DNA from: Microterricola gilva
GTDB taxonomy: Bacteria > Actinomycetota > Actinomycetes > Actinomycetales > Microbacteriaceae
DNA length: 64,000 nt
Direction: 5' to 3'
NCBI RefSeq assembly: GCF_004217495.1
Contig: NZ_SHLC01000001.1
Span: forward strand, 2,170,001-2,234,000
Shown piece after piece: positions 27,539-37,320 of this stretch. Position numbers and translations under genes: made by a program. A model generated the notes under the pieces. That model was not told where the DNA came from and made no database searches. It was given only the letters and a program-made list of their open reading frames with translations. The stretch's first letter is position 1; every line of letters begins with the position of its first letter.

Positions 27539-28120
27539 CTAGGGACGTGGCGTGAGGCCGAGTCCATCGGCGAGCAGGGCGAGTGCGGCCTGCACGGTCG
27601 CCGCCCGGATGGCGGCGCGGTCGCCGTCGAGTCGGAGCCGACTGACGGTGACGCCGGCGGCCGAGGCCACGGCGATGAAGACGGTGCCGGGCGGCTGGCC
27701 GTCCTGCGGGTCGGGGCCGGCGACTCCGGTCGTCGCCAGGCCGTATTCGGCGCTCCGCCCATCGACGGCGAGCACCGCACGCACGCGATCAGCCATCTGG
27801 CGCGCCACCTCGGCGTCAACGGCTCCACGCTCGGCGAGCAGTGTGGCATCGACACCGAGCACGCTGCCCTTGATCGCGGTGTCGTAGGCCACAACGCCGC
27901 CGCGGAAGACGGCGGAGGCGCCTGGGACGTTCACGAGCTCGGCGGCGAGGAGCCCGCCGGTCAGCGACTCGGCGACGCCGAGCGTCTCCCCGCGTTGGGT
28001 GAGCTCCGCGATGACGCGCGCTGCGGCATCCGCGACGATGAGCGGGAAGGCCTCAGACTCGGTTGACGTCGATCCGATCGGAGCCGACCCGGATGGCGCC
28101 GACTCGAGTGAATCAGACAC
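27539..28120 (-). CDS. CinA C-terminal domain protein (nicotinamide-nucleotide amidase, PncC-like)
   Basis: Family members deamidate NMN to NaMN. The 193-residue protein consists of a Ser/Pro-rich start of about 25 residues and the CinA_C domain: VAESLTGGLLAAEL (about 49-62), GGVVAYDTAIK, and TTGVAGPDPQDGQPPGTVFIA. The N-terminal MoCF-like half of full CinA is absent, as in E. coli PncC. It overlaps pgsA by 8 bases. In many actinobacteria the next gene is clgR; here the tct island lies between. Confidence 0.92.
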   Translation of the reverse strand: MSDSLESAPSGSAPIGSTSTESEAFPLIVADAAARVIAELTQRGETLGVAESLTGGLLAAELVNVPGASAVFRGGVVAYDTAIKGSVLGVDATLLAERGAVDAEVARQMADRVRAVLAVDGRSAEYGLATTGVAGPDPQDGQPPGTVFIAVASAAGVTVSRLRLDGDRAAIRAATVQAALALLADGLGLTPRP

Positions 28121-28709
28121 TGCTCTTCTTCAGGCGTGCCGCGTCGACGAGGTACTGCACCCCCGTGTACACGGTGATCACGACGGCCGCCGTCATGGCG
28201 ATGCCGTTGACCCAGTGCACCCACTCGCCGAACACGGTCCAGAACGGCAGCAACGCGAGCGAGATGGCCACGGACTGCACGAGCGTCTTGAGCTTGCCGC
28301 CCTTCGACGCCGGCACGACGTTGCCACGGCCGAGTTCGACGAAGCGCCACACGGTGATGCCGACCTCGCGCACGACAATGATCGCCGTGACCCACCAGGG
28401 CAGTTCGCCGAGGATCGACAGGCAGACGAGTGCACCGCTCGTGAGCAGTTTGTCGGCGATCGGGTCGAGGATTTTGCCGAGGTCGGTGACGAGGTTCTTG
28501 CGGCGCGCGATCGCGCCGTCGATGCCGTCTGTGCCGATCGCCACGATGAACAGCACGGCCGCCCACCACCGCAGGGCACCATCGGCTCCGTCGTCGGCGA
28601 GCAGCATCCAGAAGAAGATCGGGGCGAGCAGGATCCGAATGACGGTGATGATGTTCGGGGCGTTCCAGTTGCTCGGCCGAGTGGCGGGCGCCATGTCGCT
28701 GGGTGTCAT
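28113..28709 (-). CDS. pgsA: CDP-alcohol phosphatidyltransferase, probable phosphatidylglycerophosphate synthase PgsA
   Basis: Transfers a phosphatidyl group from CDP-diacylglycerol, most likely to glycerol-3-phosphate. The 198-residue membrane protein has the catalytic signature DGIDGAIAR...GKILDPIADK (about 61-87), fitting D-G-x2-A-R-x8-G-x3-D-x3-D with one residue of drift, and 4-6 membrane helices. NAPNIITVIRILLAP at the start is typical of PgsA. It lies between ftsK and cinA, 8 bases from the ftsK stop, as in related genomes. Confidence 0.9.
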   Translation of the reverse strand: MTPSDMAPATRPSNWNAPNIITVIRILLAPIFFWMLLADDGADGALRWWAAVLFIVAIGTDGIDGAIARRKNLVTDLGKILDPIADKLLTSGALVCLSILGELPWWVTAIIVVREVGITVWRFVELGRGNVVPASKGGKLKTLVQSVAISLALLPFWTVFGEWVHWVNGIAMTAAVVITVYTGVQYLVDAARLKKSSV

Positions 28710-28717
28710 GTGTGCGG

Positions 28718-31651
28718 CTAGTCCCTACCGGTCAGATTCCAGGCGTCCTCGTCGGTGTCGCCCTCGACCTCAGGGTACCCCTCCGTCATCTTCGCGACGG
28801 GGTCACCGCCATAGGGGTCGTGCTCGACCGGCGCCTGGGCCGGTGCCGGGGCGGATGCCGGGGCAGCCTGCTCGCGAGGCTCCTCTCCGCGCAGCTTGGC
28901 GAGCACTCCCCCGAGCTGTTCGGCCGTGACGAGCACGTCGCGCGCCTTCGAGCCTTCCGACGGCCCGACGATCTCGCGGCTCTCCAGCAGGTCCATCAGG
29001 CGGCCGGCCTTGGCGAAGCCGACGCGGAGCTTGCGCTGCAGCATGGACGTCGAGCCGAACTGGGTGGACACGACGAGCTCGGCAGCCGCCAGCAGCAGCT
29101 CGAGGTCGTCGCCGATGTCGGAGTCGATCTCCTTGCGCTCGACCGAGGCCGCGACATCCTGCCGGTACTCGGGGCGGGCCTGCTGCGTGACGTGCTTGAC
29201 GACGCGTTCGATCTCGCTCTCGCTGACCCAGGCACCCTGCACGCGGAGCGCCTTGGACGCGCCCATCGGCAGGAACAGGGCGTCGCCCTGGCCGATGAGC
29301 TTATCGGCGCCTGGCTGGTCGAGGATGACGCGGGAGTCGGTGACGCTGGTCACGGCGAAGGCGAGGCGGCTCGGCACATTGGCCTTGATCAGACCGGTGA
29401 CGACGTCGACCGACGGGCGTTGCGTCGCCAGCACGAGGTGGATGCCGGAGGCGCGGGCGAGCTGGGTGATGCGCACGATCGAGTCCTCGACATCGCGCGG
29501 GGCCACCATCATGAGGTCGGCGAGCTCGTCGACGACGACGAGCAGGTACGGGTACGGCTTGAGCTGGCGCTCGCTGCCGGCCGGCAGGATGATCTCGTTG
29601 TTGACAACCGCCTTGTTGAAGTCGTCGATGTGGCGGAAGCCGAAGCTCGCCAGGTCGTCGTAGCGCATGTCCATCTCTTTGACCACCCAGGAGAGCGCCT
29701 CAGCGGCCTTCTTCGGGTTCGTGATGATGGGCGTGATCAGGTGCGGAACACCGGCATATGGCGCCAGCTCGACGCGCTTGGGGTCGATCAGCACCATGCG
29801 CACGTCGCTCGGCTTGGCGCGCATCAGGAGGCTCGTGATCATGGAGTTCACGAAGCTCGACTTACCCGAGCCGGTGGAACCGGCCACGAGCAGGTGGGGC
29901 ATCTTGGCGAGGTTCGCCACGACGTAGCCGCCGCCGACATCCTTGCCGACGCCGATGGTCATCGGGTGGGTGCTGTTCGTGGAGGCACCGGAGCGCAGCA
30001 CGTCGCCGAGGGTGACGATCTCGCGGTCGGTGTTGGGGATCTCGATGCCGATCGCGCTCTTGCCCGGGATCGGCGAGAGGATGCGGACCTCGTTCGAGGC
30101 GACGGCATAGCTGAGGTTCTTGGAGAGCGCCGTGACGCGCTCGACCTTGACACCGGGGCCGAGCTCGACCTCGTACTGGGTGACCGTCGGTCCGCGGGAG
30201 AAGCCGGTGACCTTGGCGTCGACCGAGAACTGCTGCAGCACATCGGTGATCGCCCGCACGACCTCGTCGTTGGCGGCGGAGCGGGTCTTGGCCGGCGCCC
30301 CGGCGGCGAGCGTCGACGCGGACGGCAGGTTGTACGGTGCGGCGGGGCCGGCCGGCACGGCGTCACCGAGGGCATCAGCGTCGAAGTCGTCGCCCTCGAG
30401 CCCGAAGCCGGGCAGCACGCCGGTCGCGGCGAGCGAGGCATCCTCGCCCTGGTCGTCTCCCTGCAGGCCCGTCGAGCCGCGCTGGAGCTGGATGTCGCCG
30501 GTGTAGCGCTTGAGCGCGGCCTCGGCCTGGGCAAGATCGCCGAGCACCTCGGTGTTGTAGCCGGCCGCGCTGTCCTGGGCGGTCGGAGCCGCCCCGAAGC
30601 CGATGCCCTGCGCCGGGGATGCTGCCGGGGCCGGAACGCCCTCGAGCGCGCTGTCGAATCCGCCGGCGGACGGCTCGGAGCCGAACACGGCCGTGAGATC
30701 GTCGACGATCGCCCCGCCGAAGTCGGGGTCCTCCTCGCGCTGCGAGTTGTTGCGACGCCACCACGGCAGGGCGCCGTTGCCGCCCTGCTCCTCGTCGTCG
30801 TCCTCGGCGAGCTTGGAGAGCGCGTCGATGCCGTCCAGCTCGACCTGCTTGCTCTCGAGCTTCTCCTGCTTGGCGGCTGCACGCGCCTCGGCATCCGGAA
30901 GCTGCTCACCGAACAGCCAGGCGTAGAGCTCGCGCAGACGCTGCGGCAGCTTGTTCGGCGGGGTCTTGGTGATGATGAAGAGCGAGAGCAGCAGGAGCAG
31001 CGAGATGACGATCGTGGCCCCGACCGGCGTGATGAGGAGAATCAGCGGAGCGGCGATCATCCAGCCGAGGATGCCACCGGCCTGGGCAAGCACAGGCATG
31101 CCCTCTGACGGTGCCGGCTGGCCACCGAAGATGTGCGAGAGGCCGGAGACGCAGACGAGCAGGATCCCCAGGCCGATGCCGATGCGGGTGTTGTCGTGCA
31201 CGCTGGCAGGATGCCGGAACAGCCAGCCGGCGAAGAGCAGCATGATCACGGGCAGGGCGAACGCCACACGGCCGAACAGTCCGCCGAACGTCCAGGCGTC
31301 GAGGTTCTGCGCGACCTCGTTGTTGATGAGGAACCACTCGACGCCCGCGCCGGCGACGGCGAGCAGCACGAGGAAGAAGGGCAGGCCGTCGCGGCGCTCC
31401 TCCTTGGCGAGCTTCTCGGGGCCGAGCGCACGGAACGCGCCGCCGGTCAGGTGGGCGAGGCCCATCCACATGCGCACGATGAGTGCAGGCTTCTCCTCGA
31501 TCGCCTCGAACTTGACGGTCTTCTGCGCCGCCGTCTGTCGCGGCGCGCGCTTGGTCGGGGTTGCACCGGTCTTGGAGGCCGCTCCTGCCGAACCGGAGGC
31601 GCGCCCGGAAGTGTTGCCGCCGCGCCCGGTCGGCTTAGTGCTTGTTGCCAT
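28718..31651 (-). CDS. ftsK: DNA translocase FtsK/SpoIIIE family
   Basis: A septal motor that clears chromosome ends and dimers during division. From the ATG at 31651 it is 977 residues; a further in-frame ATG at 31681 would add ten. A Ser/Thr/Lys-rich start is followed by 4 membrane helices (about 90-240), an acidic Gln/Ala/Pro-rich linker, then the motor with Walker A STGSGKSS (near 590) and Walker [11 protein letters not shown] (near 704). The C-terminal gamma winged helix ([26 protein letters not shown]) reads polar DNA motifs. A proline-rich stretch follows it. Confidence 0.96.
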   Translation of the reverse strand: MATSTKPTGRGGNTSGRASGSAGAASKTGATPTKRAPRQTAAQKTVKFEAIEEKPALIVRMWMGLAHLTGGAFRALGPEKLAKEERRDGLPFFLVLLAVAGAGVEWFLINNEVAQNLDAWTFGGLFGRVAFALPVIMLLFAGWLFRHPASVHDNTRIGIGLGILLVCVSGLSHIFGGQPAPSEGMPVLAQAGGILGWMIAAPLILLITPVGATIVISLLLLLSLFIITKTPPNKLPQRLRELYAWLFGEQLPDAEARAAAKQEKLESKQVELDGIDALSKLAEDDDEEQGGNGALPWWRRNNSQREEDPDFGGAIVDDLTAVFGSEPSAGGFDSALEGVPAPAASPAQGIGFGAAPTAQDSAAGYNTEVLGDLAQAEAALKRYTGDIQLQRGSTGLQGDDQGEDASLAATGVLPGFGLEGDDFDADALGDAVPAGPAAPYNLPSASTLAAGAPAKTRSAANDEVVRAITDVLQQFSVDAKVTGFSRGPTVTQYEVELGPGVKVERVTALSKNLSYAVASNEVRILSPIPGKSAIGIEIPNTDREIVTLGDVLRSGASTNSTHPMTIGVGKDVGGGYVVANLAKMPHLLVAGSTGSGKSSFVNSMITSLLMRAKPSDVRMVLIDPKRVELAPYAGVPHLITPIITNPKKAAEALSWVVKEMDMRYDDLASFGFRHIDDFNKAVVNNEIILPAGSERQLKPYPYLLVVVDELADLMMVAPRDVEDSIVRITQLARASGIHLVLATQRPSVDVVTGLIKANVPSRLAFAVTSVTDSRVILDQPGADKLIGQGDALFLPMGASKALRVQGAWVSESEIERVVKHVTQQARPEYRQDVAASVERKEIDSDIGDDLELLLAAAELVVSTQFGSTSMLQRKLRVGFAKAGRLMDLLESREIVGPSEGSKARDVLVTAEQLGGVLAKLRGEEPREQAAPASAPAPAQAPVEHDPYGGDPVAKMTEGYPEVEGDTDEDAWNLTGRD

Positions 31652-31725
31652 AGATTCCACGGTACTTGGGGCCGCCGACATTGGCGTGCAAGCGGCGGCG
31701 AGTGTTGGATCTGCGCGGATCTGAC

Positions 31726-33900
31726 TCAGACGGCCGAGCGCACCAGATCGCGCAGGGAGGCGTCGGGGAGGTAGGCCTTGGTCAGCGCGATTCCGATCCG
31801 CGGCAGATCGGCTTCGTCGCGGTAGAGCAGGTACAGCGGCTCTGGACGCGGGTTGAACTTGGCCTTGAACTGGTGCAGCGAGTGGAAGCCGTAGAGCGGT
31901 TCGAGCGTCGTGGCGATCACATCGAGTACGCGCTCGATGGGGCCCTGCTCCCCCGCAGCGCTGTTGACGAGTGGCGCACCGGAGAGCGAGGCGACGAGCG
32001 CTCCCTGTTCCTTGAATGCGAGGGCGGAGGAGGCGATCAGGAACTCCATCACCGGGCCGAATCCGCCGTCGCGCCTCCGCATCAGGTCGAGCGTCCAGCC
32101 GGTCACGGTGCCGCCCGGCCCGTAGACGGGCAACCAGGAGGTCACGCCGTGGATGCTGCCGTCGGCGTCGACGGCGATCCCGACCAACACCTCGGGGTCG
32201 AGCGCGTCGTCGACGCCGCCGAGTGTGAACTTCATCTCCGGCAGGCCCTTGTCGCCGACCCACTGCTCCGAGATGGCGCGCACCTGGGCCAGCACCGCCC
32301 ACGGCTCGTCGGTGAGGCGACAGAGCCGGAAGCTGATCCCCTCACGCTCGGCCCGGTTGAGCGCCGCACGCACGTTCTGCCACCGTTTGCCGCGCATCTC
32401 CATGGCCGGCAGGTCGATCAGCGTGTCCTCGGCCACCTGCAGGCTGCGCCAGCCCTCCGGCGCGCCGTGCGCCACGGCGGCCGAGACGGAGAAGGCGCAC
32501 GGTGTCAGGCCGGAGTGCTGCGCGGTCGCCGCGAACTCGTGCACCACGGTCGCGAGGCGCGCTGGCGTCGCGATGGGGTCGCCGAGTGCGATGGCGACGC
32601 CGGCGTGGCGCTGGTAGGCGACGACGGCGTCGGCCGCGGCATCCGGGGCAGGCCGGGAGAAGAAGTACTCGTTGCCGCCCCACGTGCTCATCCAGGAGAT
32701 CACGCCACCGCCGACGCTGTGCAGCAGGCGGCGTGCCTCGGCGGCGTCGCTCTCCACCGCGCCGCCCAGCCGGCGCCGACGCCGACGCAGCGGAACCCGG
32801 AATGCCCCGCGGCCGACGAGCAGCACCGCGAGTTGGGCCAGCCAGAGCACCGAGGATGCCGCGGCGAAGCCGGCGCCGTCGAGGGTGCCTGCGCCGAGCG
32901 CCAGGACGAGCACGATGAGGATCAGCTGCAGCTGGTTCAGCAGCGCCAGCACGACGGCGATCCACCAGGCGAGACGCACGCCGCGGCGCACGCCGTTGCC
33001 GATCAGCAGGATGATCACGACGTCGATGAGGACATCGCCCCAGAGCGCGGTCGACGACACGGACGTGCCGAGCGGCCCGTTGAGCGTCGCGAGGTTCACG
33101 ATCACCTGCACGACGGCGATCACGACCAGCCCGGAGAAGGCGAGCAGGCGCCACTCGCGTTCGCTCGGGCGGCCGAGCGGCTTTCGGTAGCGCGGGAGCA
33201 GCGGCACGACCACGAGCGCGATGGCGACACCGAAGAGGTGCTCGACGTCTGGCAGCGTGCCGAAATAGAGCGCGGCGATGCCGACCCAGGAGGCGAGGGC
33301 GAGGCGAGCCCGCAGCCGCCACGGGGCGCGCAGGGCGGCGGTCGCGGCGGCCGCGCAGGCGAAGGCGCCGCCAGACGGCCCGACGTCGAGCTGCGACGCG
33401 AGGTCAACCGCCCACGGCCAGCCGCTCGGCCGGAGCGCCAGGAGCAGCAGTGCCGTCGCGACGATCGCGAAGAGCTGACCGCCTGCGAAGATCAGGGCGG
33501 CGCGCCGCGCGCCGAGCACGCGTTCGGCCCAGCCGAGCCCGCCGAGGATGAGCACCGTGATGGGCACGTAGTGGCTCGGCTCCGCGGCGAGGAACGTTCC
33601 GGTGAGCGGCGTCCACCAGCGCCCGGCCTCGAATGCCGGCAGGCCGTATGCGACGTTCTCGTACCAGCCGGCCGCGGAGGCCGGCAGCCAGAGCGCCTGG
33701 CTGAGCACGCCGACGACGAGCAGGACGGCGAGCACGGAGAGGGTCAGCGCCGAGCGCCGGAGCAGATCGTCCGGGAACATCCGGGCGATGCCTCTGCGGC
33801 GAGCGCGTGCGGGTGCGGGTGCGGCGACGCGGGCCTGCGGGGCGTTGCCCGCCTGCTCTGTCGCATCGGATGCCGCAGCCGATTGCCCCGCATCCGTCAC
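31726..33900 (-). CDS. Rhomboid-like membrane domain fused to DUF2156 (MprF C-terminal-like) domain
   Basis: A 724-residue protein starting with the GTG at 33900, six bases after GGGAGGGA. The N-terminal part (about 50-240) has rhomboid-protease features: [27 protein letters not shown], Ser176 in GPSGGAF and His221 in VEHLFG. More membrane helices follow (250-360). The C-terminal DUF2156 half (about 385-724) resembles the phosphatidylglycerol lysyltransferase domain of MprF, with [19 protein letters not shown] and [18 protein letters not shown]. The likely role is lipid aminoacylation with an unexplained rhomboid module. It lies upstream of ftsK, same strand, 74 bases away. Confidence 0.85.
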   Translation of the reverse strand: MTDAGQSAAASDATEQAGNAPQARVAAPAPARARRRGIARMFPDDLLRRSALTLSVLAVLLVVGVLSQALWLPASAAGWYENVAYGLPAFEAGRWWTPLTGTFLAAEPSHYVPITVLILGGLGWAERVLGARRAALIFAGGQLFAIVATALLLLALRPSGWPWAVDLASQLDVGPSGGAFACAAAATAALRAPWRLRARLALASWVGIAALYFGTLPDVEHLFGVAIALVVVPLLPRYRKPLGRPSEREWRLLAFSGLVVIAVVQVIVNLATLNGPLGTSVSSTALWGDVLIDVVIILLIGNGVRRGVRLAWWIAVVLALLNQLQLILIVLVLALGAGTLDGAGFAAASSVLWLAQLAVLLVGRGAFRVPLRRRRRRLGGAVESDAAEARRLLHSVGGGVISWMSTWGGNEYFFSRPAPDAAADAVVAYQRHAGVAIALGDPIATPARLATVVHEFAATAQHSGLTPCAFSVSAAVAHGAPEGWRSLQVAEDTLIDLPAMEMRGKRWQNVRAALNRAEREGISFRLCRLTDEPWAVLAQVRAISEQWVGDKGLPEMKFTLGGVDDALDPEVLVGIAVDADGSIHGVTSWLPVYGPGGTVTGWTLDLMRRRDGGFGPVMEFLIASSALAFKEQGALVASLSGAPLVNSAAGEQGPIERVLDVIATTLEPLYGFHSLHQFKAKFNPRPEPLYLLYRDEADLPRIGIALTKAYLPDASLRDLVRSAV

Positions 33901-33984
33901 GAAGTGTCCCTCCCGAACGGCGCACCCCCGGCGCCGTCCACCGCCCACTCAGTCTAGGGCGGCCCCTCCCGCCCCCACAGTCCG

Positions 33985-34043
33985 TTGAGAGCGGCCATAT
34001 GGCCGCCTTTCGGCCTGTGAAATGGCCATCTGACCGCTCTCAA
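33985..34043 (-). terminator. Stem-loop terminator of the ABC exporter operon
   Basis: TTGAGAGCGGCCATATGGCC (33985-34004) pairs with the complement at 34024-34043 with two mismatches and a 19-base loop, 25 bases past the permease stop. It separates the exporter operon from the rhomboid/DUF2156 gene. Confidence 0.75.
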
Positions 34044-34068
34044 TGGAACGTCGGTGCAGCGGCGGGAG

Positions 34069-35286
34069 TCAGTAGCGGATGGCGTCGATGACCTTGGCCC
34101 GGACAGCGACGAGGGCTGGCATCAGCCCGGCCAGGGCGCCGACGACGGTCGCGCAGACCATGCCGAGCAGTGCGGCCTCTGCGGGGAACGGCGGGAAGTC
34201 GGTGATCATGCCCTGACCGATGAACTCCTCGACCATCGGAGACTTGACGATAAGGATCGCCAGCGTGACGCCGACCGCGCCTGCCGCGATCGTCGCCACG
34301 ACGCTCTCCATCATCACGGCGAAGAACACCCGCCCTGCCGTCGCCCCGAAGCTGCGACGGATGCCGATCTCGCGGATCCGCTGCTTAACCGTGACCATCG
34401 CGATGTTCACGAGCCCGAGCGCGCCGAGCAGGAGCACGAGCGCCGCGACGCCGCCGACCATCAGCTTGAGCGAGAGCATCGGATCGTCGTCGTAGGCGCC
34501 TGGATCGGAACGGTAGACCTCGGCCGTGAAACCGTCGCCGAGTCTGGCCTGCACATCGGCCTGCATCTCGACCCGCATCTGCTCGCTCAGCTCCGGCGGA
34601 ACCCACAGCTCGTACTCCGGCTGCTGCACCGGCTGCGCCGCCGGGGCGATCGCGGCATATGCGTCGCTGAGCATATACATCGTCGGTTCGGTGTCCCAGC
34701 TCTGCGAGCGGTGGACGCCGACGACGACCGCCGTCATCGGCGACTCCCCCAGCAGCTTCACCGTGGGGTTCTGGTCCAGATCGGGGGCGCCGAGCCGCTG
34801 CCAGAATGCCTCGTTCACGACGATCGCCGGGGCCAGACGCTGCTCATCGCCCTCGCCGAACCAGCTGCCGTGGTCCATCTGCAGACGGTGCATCACCGCG
34901 TAGGGCTGGTCGACGGCCTGCACCGAGAGGTTCACGGCGCCGTCGACGAACTGCACCGTCGCCTGCCCGTAGCCGACGCGGCCGGCGTAGTCGACGCCGT
35001 AGCGCTCGAGGCTCTGCTGCCAGATCGCGCTCATCAGCTCCGGATCGATGGTGCTGCCGTCAGCCGAGTACGCCGAGAGTTTGAGGGTGGCCGAGCGGCC
35101 GCCGTAGCGCTCGTTGCTCTCGGTCATCGCCTGCCCGGCGATGCCGGCGACGCCGACGACCGTCGTGATGGCGCACACGGCAACGGCCACGCCGATCAGG
35201 GAGAGCAGCACGCGGGTGCGGTGGATCCGCAGCTCCTGCCACGCCTCGCTGAGCGCACCGACGAGCTCGGTGAACAGCCGGCTCAC
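34069..35286 (-). CDS. MacB/FtsX-type ABC exporter permease
   Basis: A 405-residue protein with one N-terminal membrane helix (about 25-50), a large extracytoplasmic domain (about 55-285) and three C-terminal helices. GALGLVNIAMVTVKQRIREIGIRRSFGAT is the signature of MacB/LolE-type (FtsX, PF02687) permeases, which use mechanotransmission and do not form a substrate channel. It overlaps the ATPase gene by 4 bases. With the adaptor it forms a three-gene exporter, perhaps for a peptide, antibiotic or lipid; the substrate is unknown. Confidence 0.92.
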   Translation of the reverse strand: MSRLFTELVGALSEAWQELRIHRTRVLLSLIGVAVAVCAITTVVGVAGIAGQAMTESNERYGGRSATLKLSAYSADGSTIDPELMSAIWQQSLERYGVDYAGRVGYGQATVQFVDGAVNLSVQAVDQPYAVMHRLQMDHGSWFGEGDEQRLAPAIVVNEAFWQRLGAPDLDQNPTVKLLGESPMTAVVVGVHRSQSWDTEPTMYMLSDAYAAIAPAAQPVQQPEYELWVPPELSEQMRVEMQADVQARLGDGFTAEVYRSDPGAYDDDPMLSLKLMVGGVAALVLLLGALGLVNIAMVTVKQRIREIGIRRSFGATAGRVFFAVMMESVVATIAAGAVGVTLAILIVKSPMVEEFIGQGMITDFPPFPAEAALLGMVCATVVGALAGLMPALVAVRAKVIDAIRY

Positions 35287-36110
35287 GCGCTGATCCCCTC
35301 GTCGGAGTCGGCGTCGAAGCCGAGCTCCGTGCCGAGGCCCCGCTCCCGGTGCACCCCGCTGAGCACGGATGCCGCCCGCGGCAGTTGCCTGCGGACGGCG
35401 ACGAGATCGCCGGGTCCGCCGTCGTCGCGCACGACGCTGAGCACCCCGTGATCCAGCAGCAGGTGTCGCGTCGCCAGATCGGCGATCGCCGGGTCGTGGG
35501 TGATGGTGACGAGAGCCGCACCGGTGGAGAGCGCCACCTCATCGAGCAGCTCCATCACAGTGGCTCCCGTCTCCACGTCGAGCGCTCCGGTCGGCTCGTC
35601 GGCCAGGATCACCCGTGGCCCGCGCACCAGAGAGCGCGCGATGGCGACCCGCTGCTGCTCGCCGCCGGAGAGCTTCTCCGGCATGGAGTCGATCCGGTGA
35701 CCGAGGCCGACCCGATCGAGCATCTCGGCGGCCAGTTTCGAGCGGTTCCAGAACTGCTTGCCGCTCGAGTAGAGCAGCGGCGTCATCACGTTCTCCCTGG
35801 CCGTGCGGCCAGGGAGCAGGTTGAACTGCTGGAAGATGAAGCCGATCTCGCGGCCGCGCACCCTGTCGCGTTCGGCCGAGGAGAACTTCTCGACCTGACG
35901 GCCGTCGAAGGTGATCGTTCCGGTTGACGGTCCGTCGAGCAGCCCCATGAGGTTGAGCAGCGTCGATTTTCCCGAGCCCGAACGGCCGACGATCGAGAGC
36001 CGGTCGCCGGCAGCCACCTCCAGGTCGATGCCGTGCAGGATCGTGAGCGGCGCGGCGTCCGGCAGCGGGACCGTCTTCGTCACCCCGTCGAGTGTGAGCA
36101 GCACGGTCAC
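35283..36110 (-). CDS. MacB/LolD-type ABC transporter ATP-binding protein
   Basis: A 275-residue ATPase with Walker A GRSGSGKST (about 43-51), Q-loop IFQQFNLLPGRTA, signature [13 protein letters not shown], Walker B VILADEPTGALD and switch THD. It starts with the GTG at 36110, and the overlap GTGA with the adaptor gene indicates coupling. A C-terminal stretch of about 50 residues beyond the usual LolD length has no motif. It pairs with the FtsX-type permease downstream. Confidence 0.93.
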   Translation of the reverse strand: MTVLLTLDGVTKTVPLPDAAPLTILHGIDLEVAAGDRLSIVGRSGSGKSTLLNLMGLLDGPSTGTITFDGRQVEKFSSAERDRVRGREIGFIFQQFNLLPGRTARENVMTPLLYSSGKQFWNRSKLAAEMLDRVGLGHRIDSMPEKLSGGEQQRVAIARSLVRGPRVILADEPTGALDVETGATVMELLDEVALSTGAALVTITHDPAIADLATRHLLLDHGVLSVVRDDGGPGDLVAVRRQLPRAASVLSGVHRERGLGTELGFDADSDEGISA

Positions 36111-37150
36111 TTGCCCTCGCACGCGACGCCGCCGCCCGGCATCGGCATGCAGCCGGCGTCGAGCGCGGGCGGGGCGCCTGGCACGAACTCCAGGATCGTG
36201 TCGCCCTCGGCCAGGCCGCTGACGATCTCGACGGAGGTGCCGTCGTTCAGGCCGAGCACGACCGGCCGTTCCTCTGTGCCGCCGTCCGGCAGCGGGGCGA
36301 AGACGGTGCCGTTCTCCGCCGAGCCCTTGACCGCCGTCGTGGGAATGGTGAGCACGTTCTCCGCGCTGCCCGCCGCGATGGTGATGTCGGCGGCGAGCCC
36401 GGCGAAGACCGTGATGTCGGCCGGAACCGCGCAGCGCACGGTGGTTCCCGTGCCGCCGGCCGTCCCGGTTCCCGCTCCGCCCGTAGCCGTGCCGGCTCCG
36501 TCTCCGGTCCCCGGCAGCGGCGTCGTGATCGTCAGGCCCGTGCACTGGAACGGTGCCGGCCCGCCCGTGATGGCGATCATGGCCTCAGTCGGCTTGCTGA
36601 CGAGCCTGTACTGCTGTTCGGGGCTGAGTGCGCCGGTCACCGAGAAGCTCGGCGGCGCGATCTGCCCCGTCGTGTCGCCGACGGCGAGCTGCTGCCCCTC
36701 CAAGACGGTGAGCGCGGTGAGGGTGCCGCCGATCGGCGCGAACACCTTGGCGTAGCTGATCGTCGGTTTCGGCTGTGCGATCGTCGGCATGCCGTCCGGT
36801 CCGACGCCCTCGACGGGCTCTGGCACGGTCTCGACCTTGATGTCGTACAGCTTCGTGCCTGCATCCACCCACTGCCCGACGGACACGAACACCTCGTCGA
36901 CCTTCCCCATGCCCGTCGCGGTCACGGCCACGGCTGGGTCGGCGGCGACGGAACCCTTCAACGTCACCTCGTTGGTGATGTTGCCGAGGGCGACGGCGAC
37001 CTCCGGCTGCGTGATCTGACCGCTCGGCTGCGCCGGGTCGCTCGCCTCGGCGTTGTCGGGGAAGAATGCGATCTTCACGAGCGCCGCCGCGAGGGCGGCC
37101 AACAGCAGAAGTCTGAGGATCGGAAAGATCCATTTGCGTACGACGCCCAC
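36107..37150 (-). CDS. Periplasmic-adaptor-like (HlyD/MacA-type) membrane fusion protein
   Basis: A 347-residue protein with an N-terminal membrane anchor (about 7-27) and extracytoplasmic remainder. VTATGMGKVDEVFVSVGQWVDAG and IGGTLTALTVLEGQQLAVGD are the two halves of a split lipoyl (barrel-sandwich) domain, as in MacA. Between them and the C-terminal barrel lies a Gly/Thr-rich stretch (GTATGGAGTGTAGGTGTT). A Gram-positive lacks an outer-membrane partner, so the adaptor probably works only with the permease. I take the GTG at 37150, preceded by AAGGGGG. First gene of the exporter operon. Confidence 0.88.
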   Translation of the reverse strand: MGVVRKWIFPILRLLLLAALAAALVKIAFFPDNAEASDPAQPSGQITQPEVAVALGNITNEVTLKGSVAADPAVAVTATGMGKVDEVFVSVGQWVDAGTKLYDIKVETVPEPVEGVGPDGMPTIAQPKPTISYAKVFAPIGGTLTALTVLEGQQLAVGDTTGQIAPPSFSVTGALSPEQQYRLVSKPTEAMIAITGGPAPFQCTGLTITTPLPGTGDGAGTATGGAGTGTAGGTGTTVRCAVPADITVFAGLAADITIAAGSAENVLTIPTTAVKGSAENGTVFAPLPDGGTEERPVVLGLNDGTSVEIVSGLAEGDTILEFVPGAPPALDAGCMPMPGGGVACEGK

Positions 37151-37259
37151 AGGGCCCCCTTGTTTCGGCGAGAACGTAAACCCCAACGCTATCGGCCGGC
37201 CGAGGGCAGGCACGCCCTCCTCAGGGATGATTCAGGGTCATACCTGAGGGCGAATGAGA

Positions 37260-37298
37260 AGAGCTCCGGATGCCGCGCGACGCGGCATCCGGAGCTCT
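37260..37298 (-). terminator. Perfect 18-base hairpin after rnj
   Basis: AGAGCTCCGGATGCCGCG (37260-37277) and its exact complement (37281-37298) enclose a 3-base loop, 22 bases after the rnj stop. It contains both orientations of the GGATGCCG octamer described in the findings. Confidence 0.85.
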
Positions 37299-37320
37299 CG
37301 GCGTTCTCAGGCGGTGAGCC

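Noticed and set aside
28703-31108. 801-codon open frame on the plus strand opposite ftsK
   Set aside because: It is exactly antisense to the FtsK motor and linker, is His/Asp/Val/Arg-rich with no domain, and arises because GC-rich codons make the opposite strand free of stops.
31652-32302. Extension of the ftsK frame upstream to 32302
   Set aside because: The extra 217 codons lie inside the DUF2156 gene in another frame and look like random Arg-rich sequence; the ATG at 31651 gives a normal FtsK N-terminus.
31666-33957. 763-codon open frame on the plus strand opposite the rhomboid/DUF2156 gene
   Set aside because: Composition is typical of an antisense shadow, with no ribosome site or family resemblance; the minus-strand protein has clear membrane helices and motifs.
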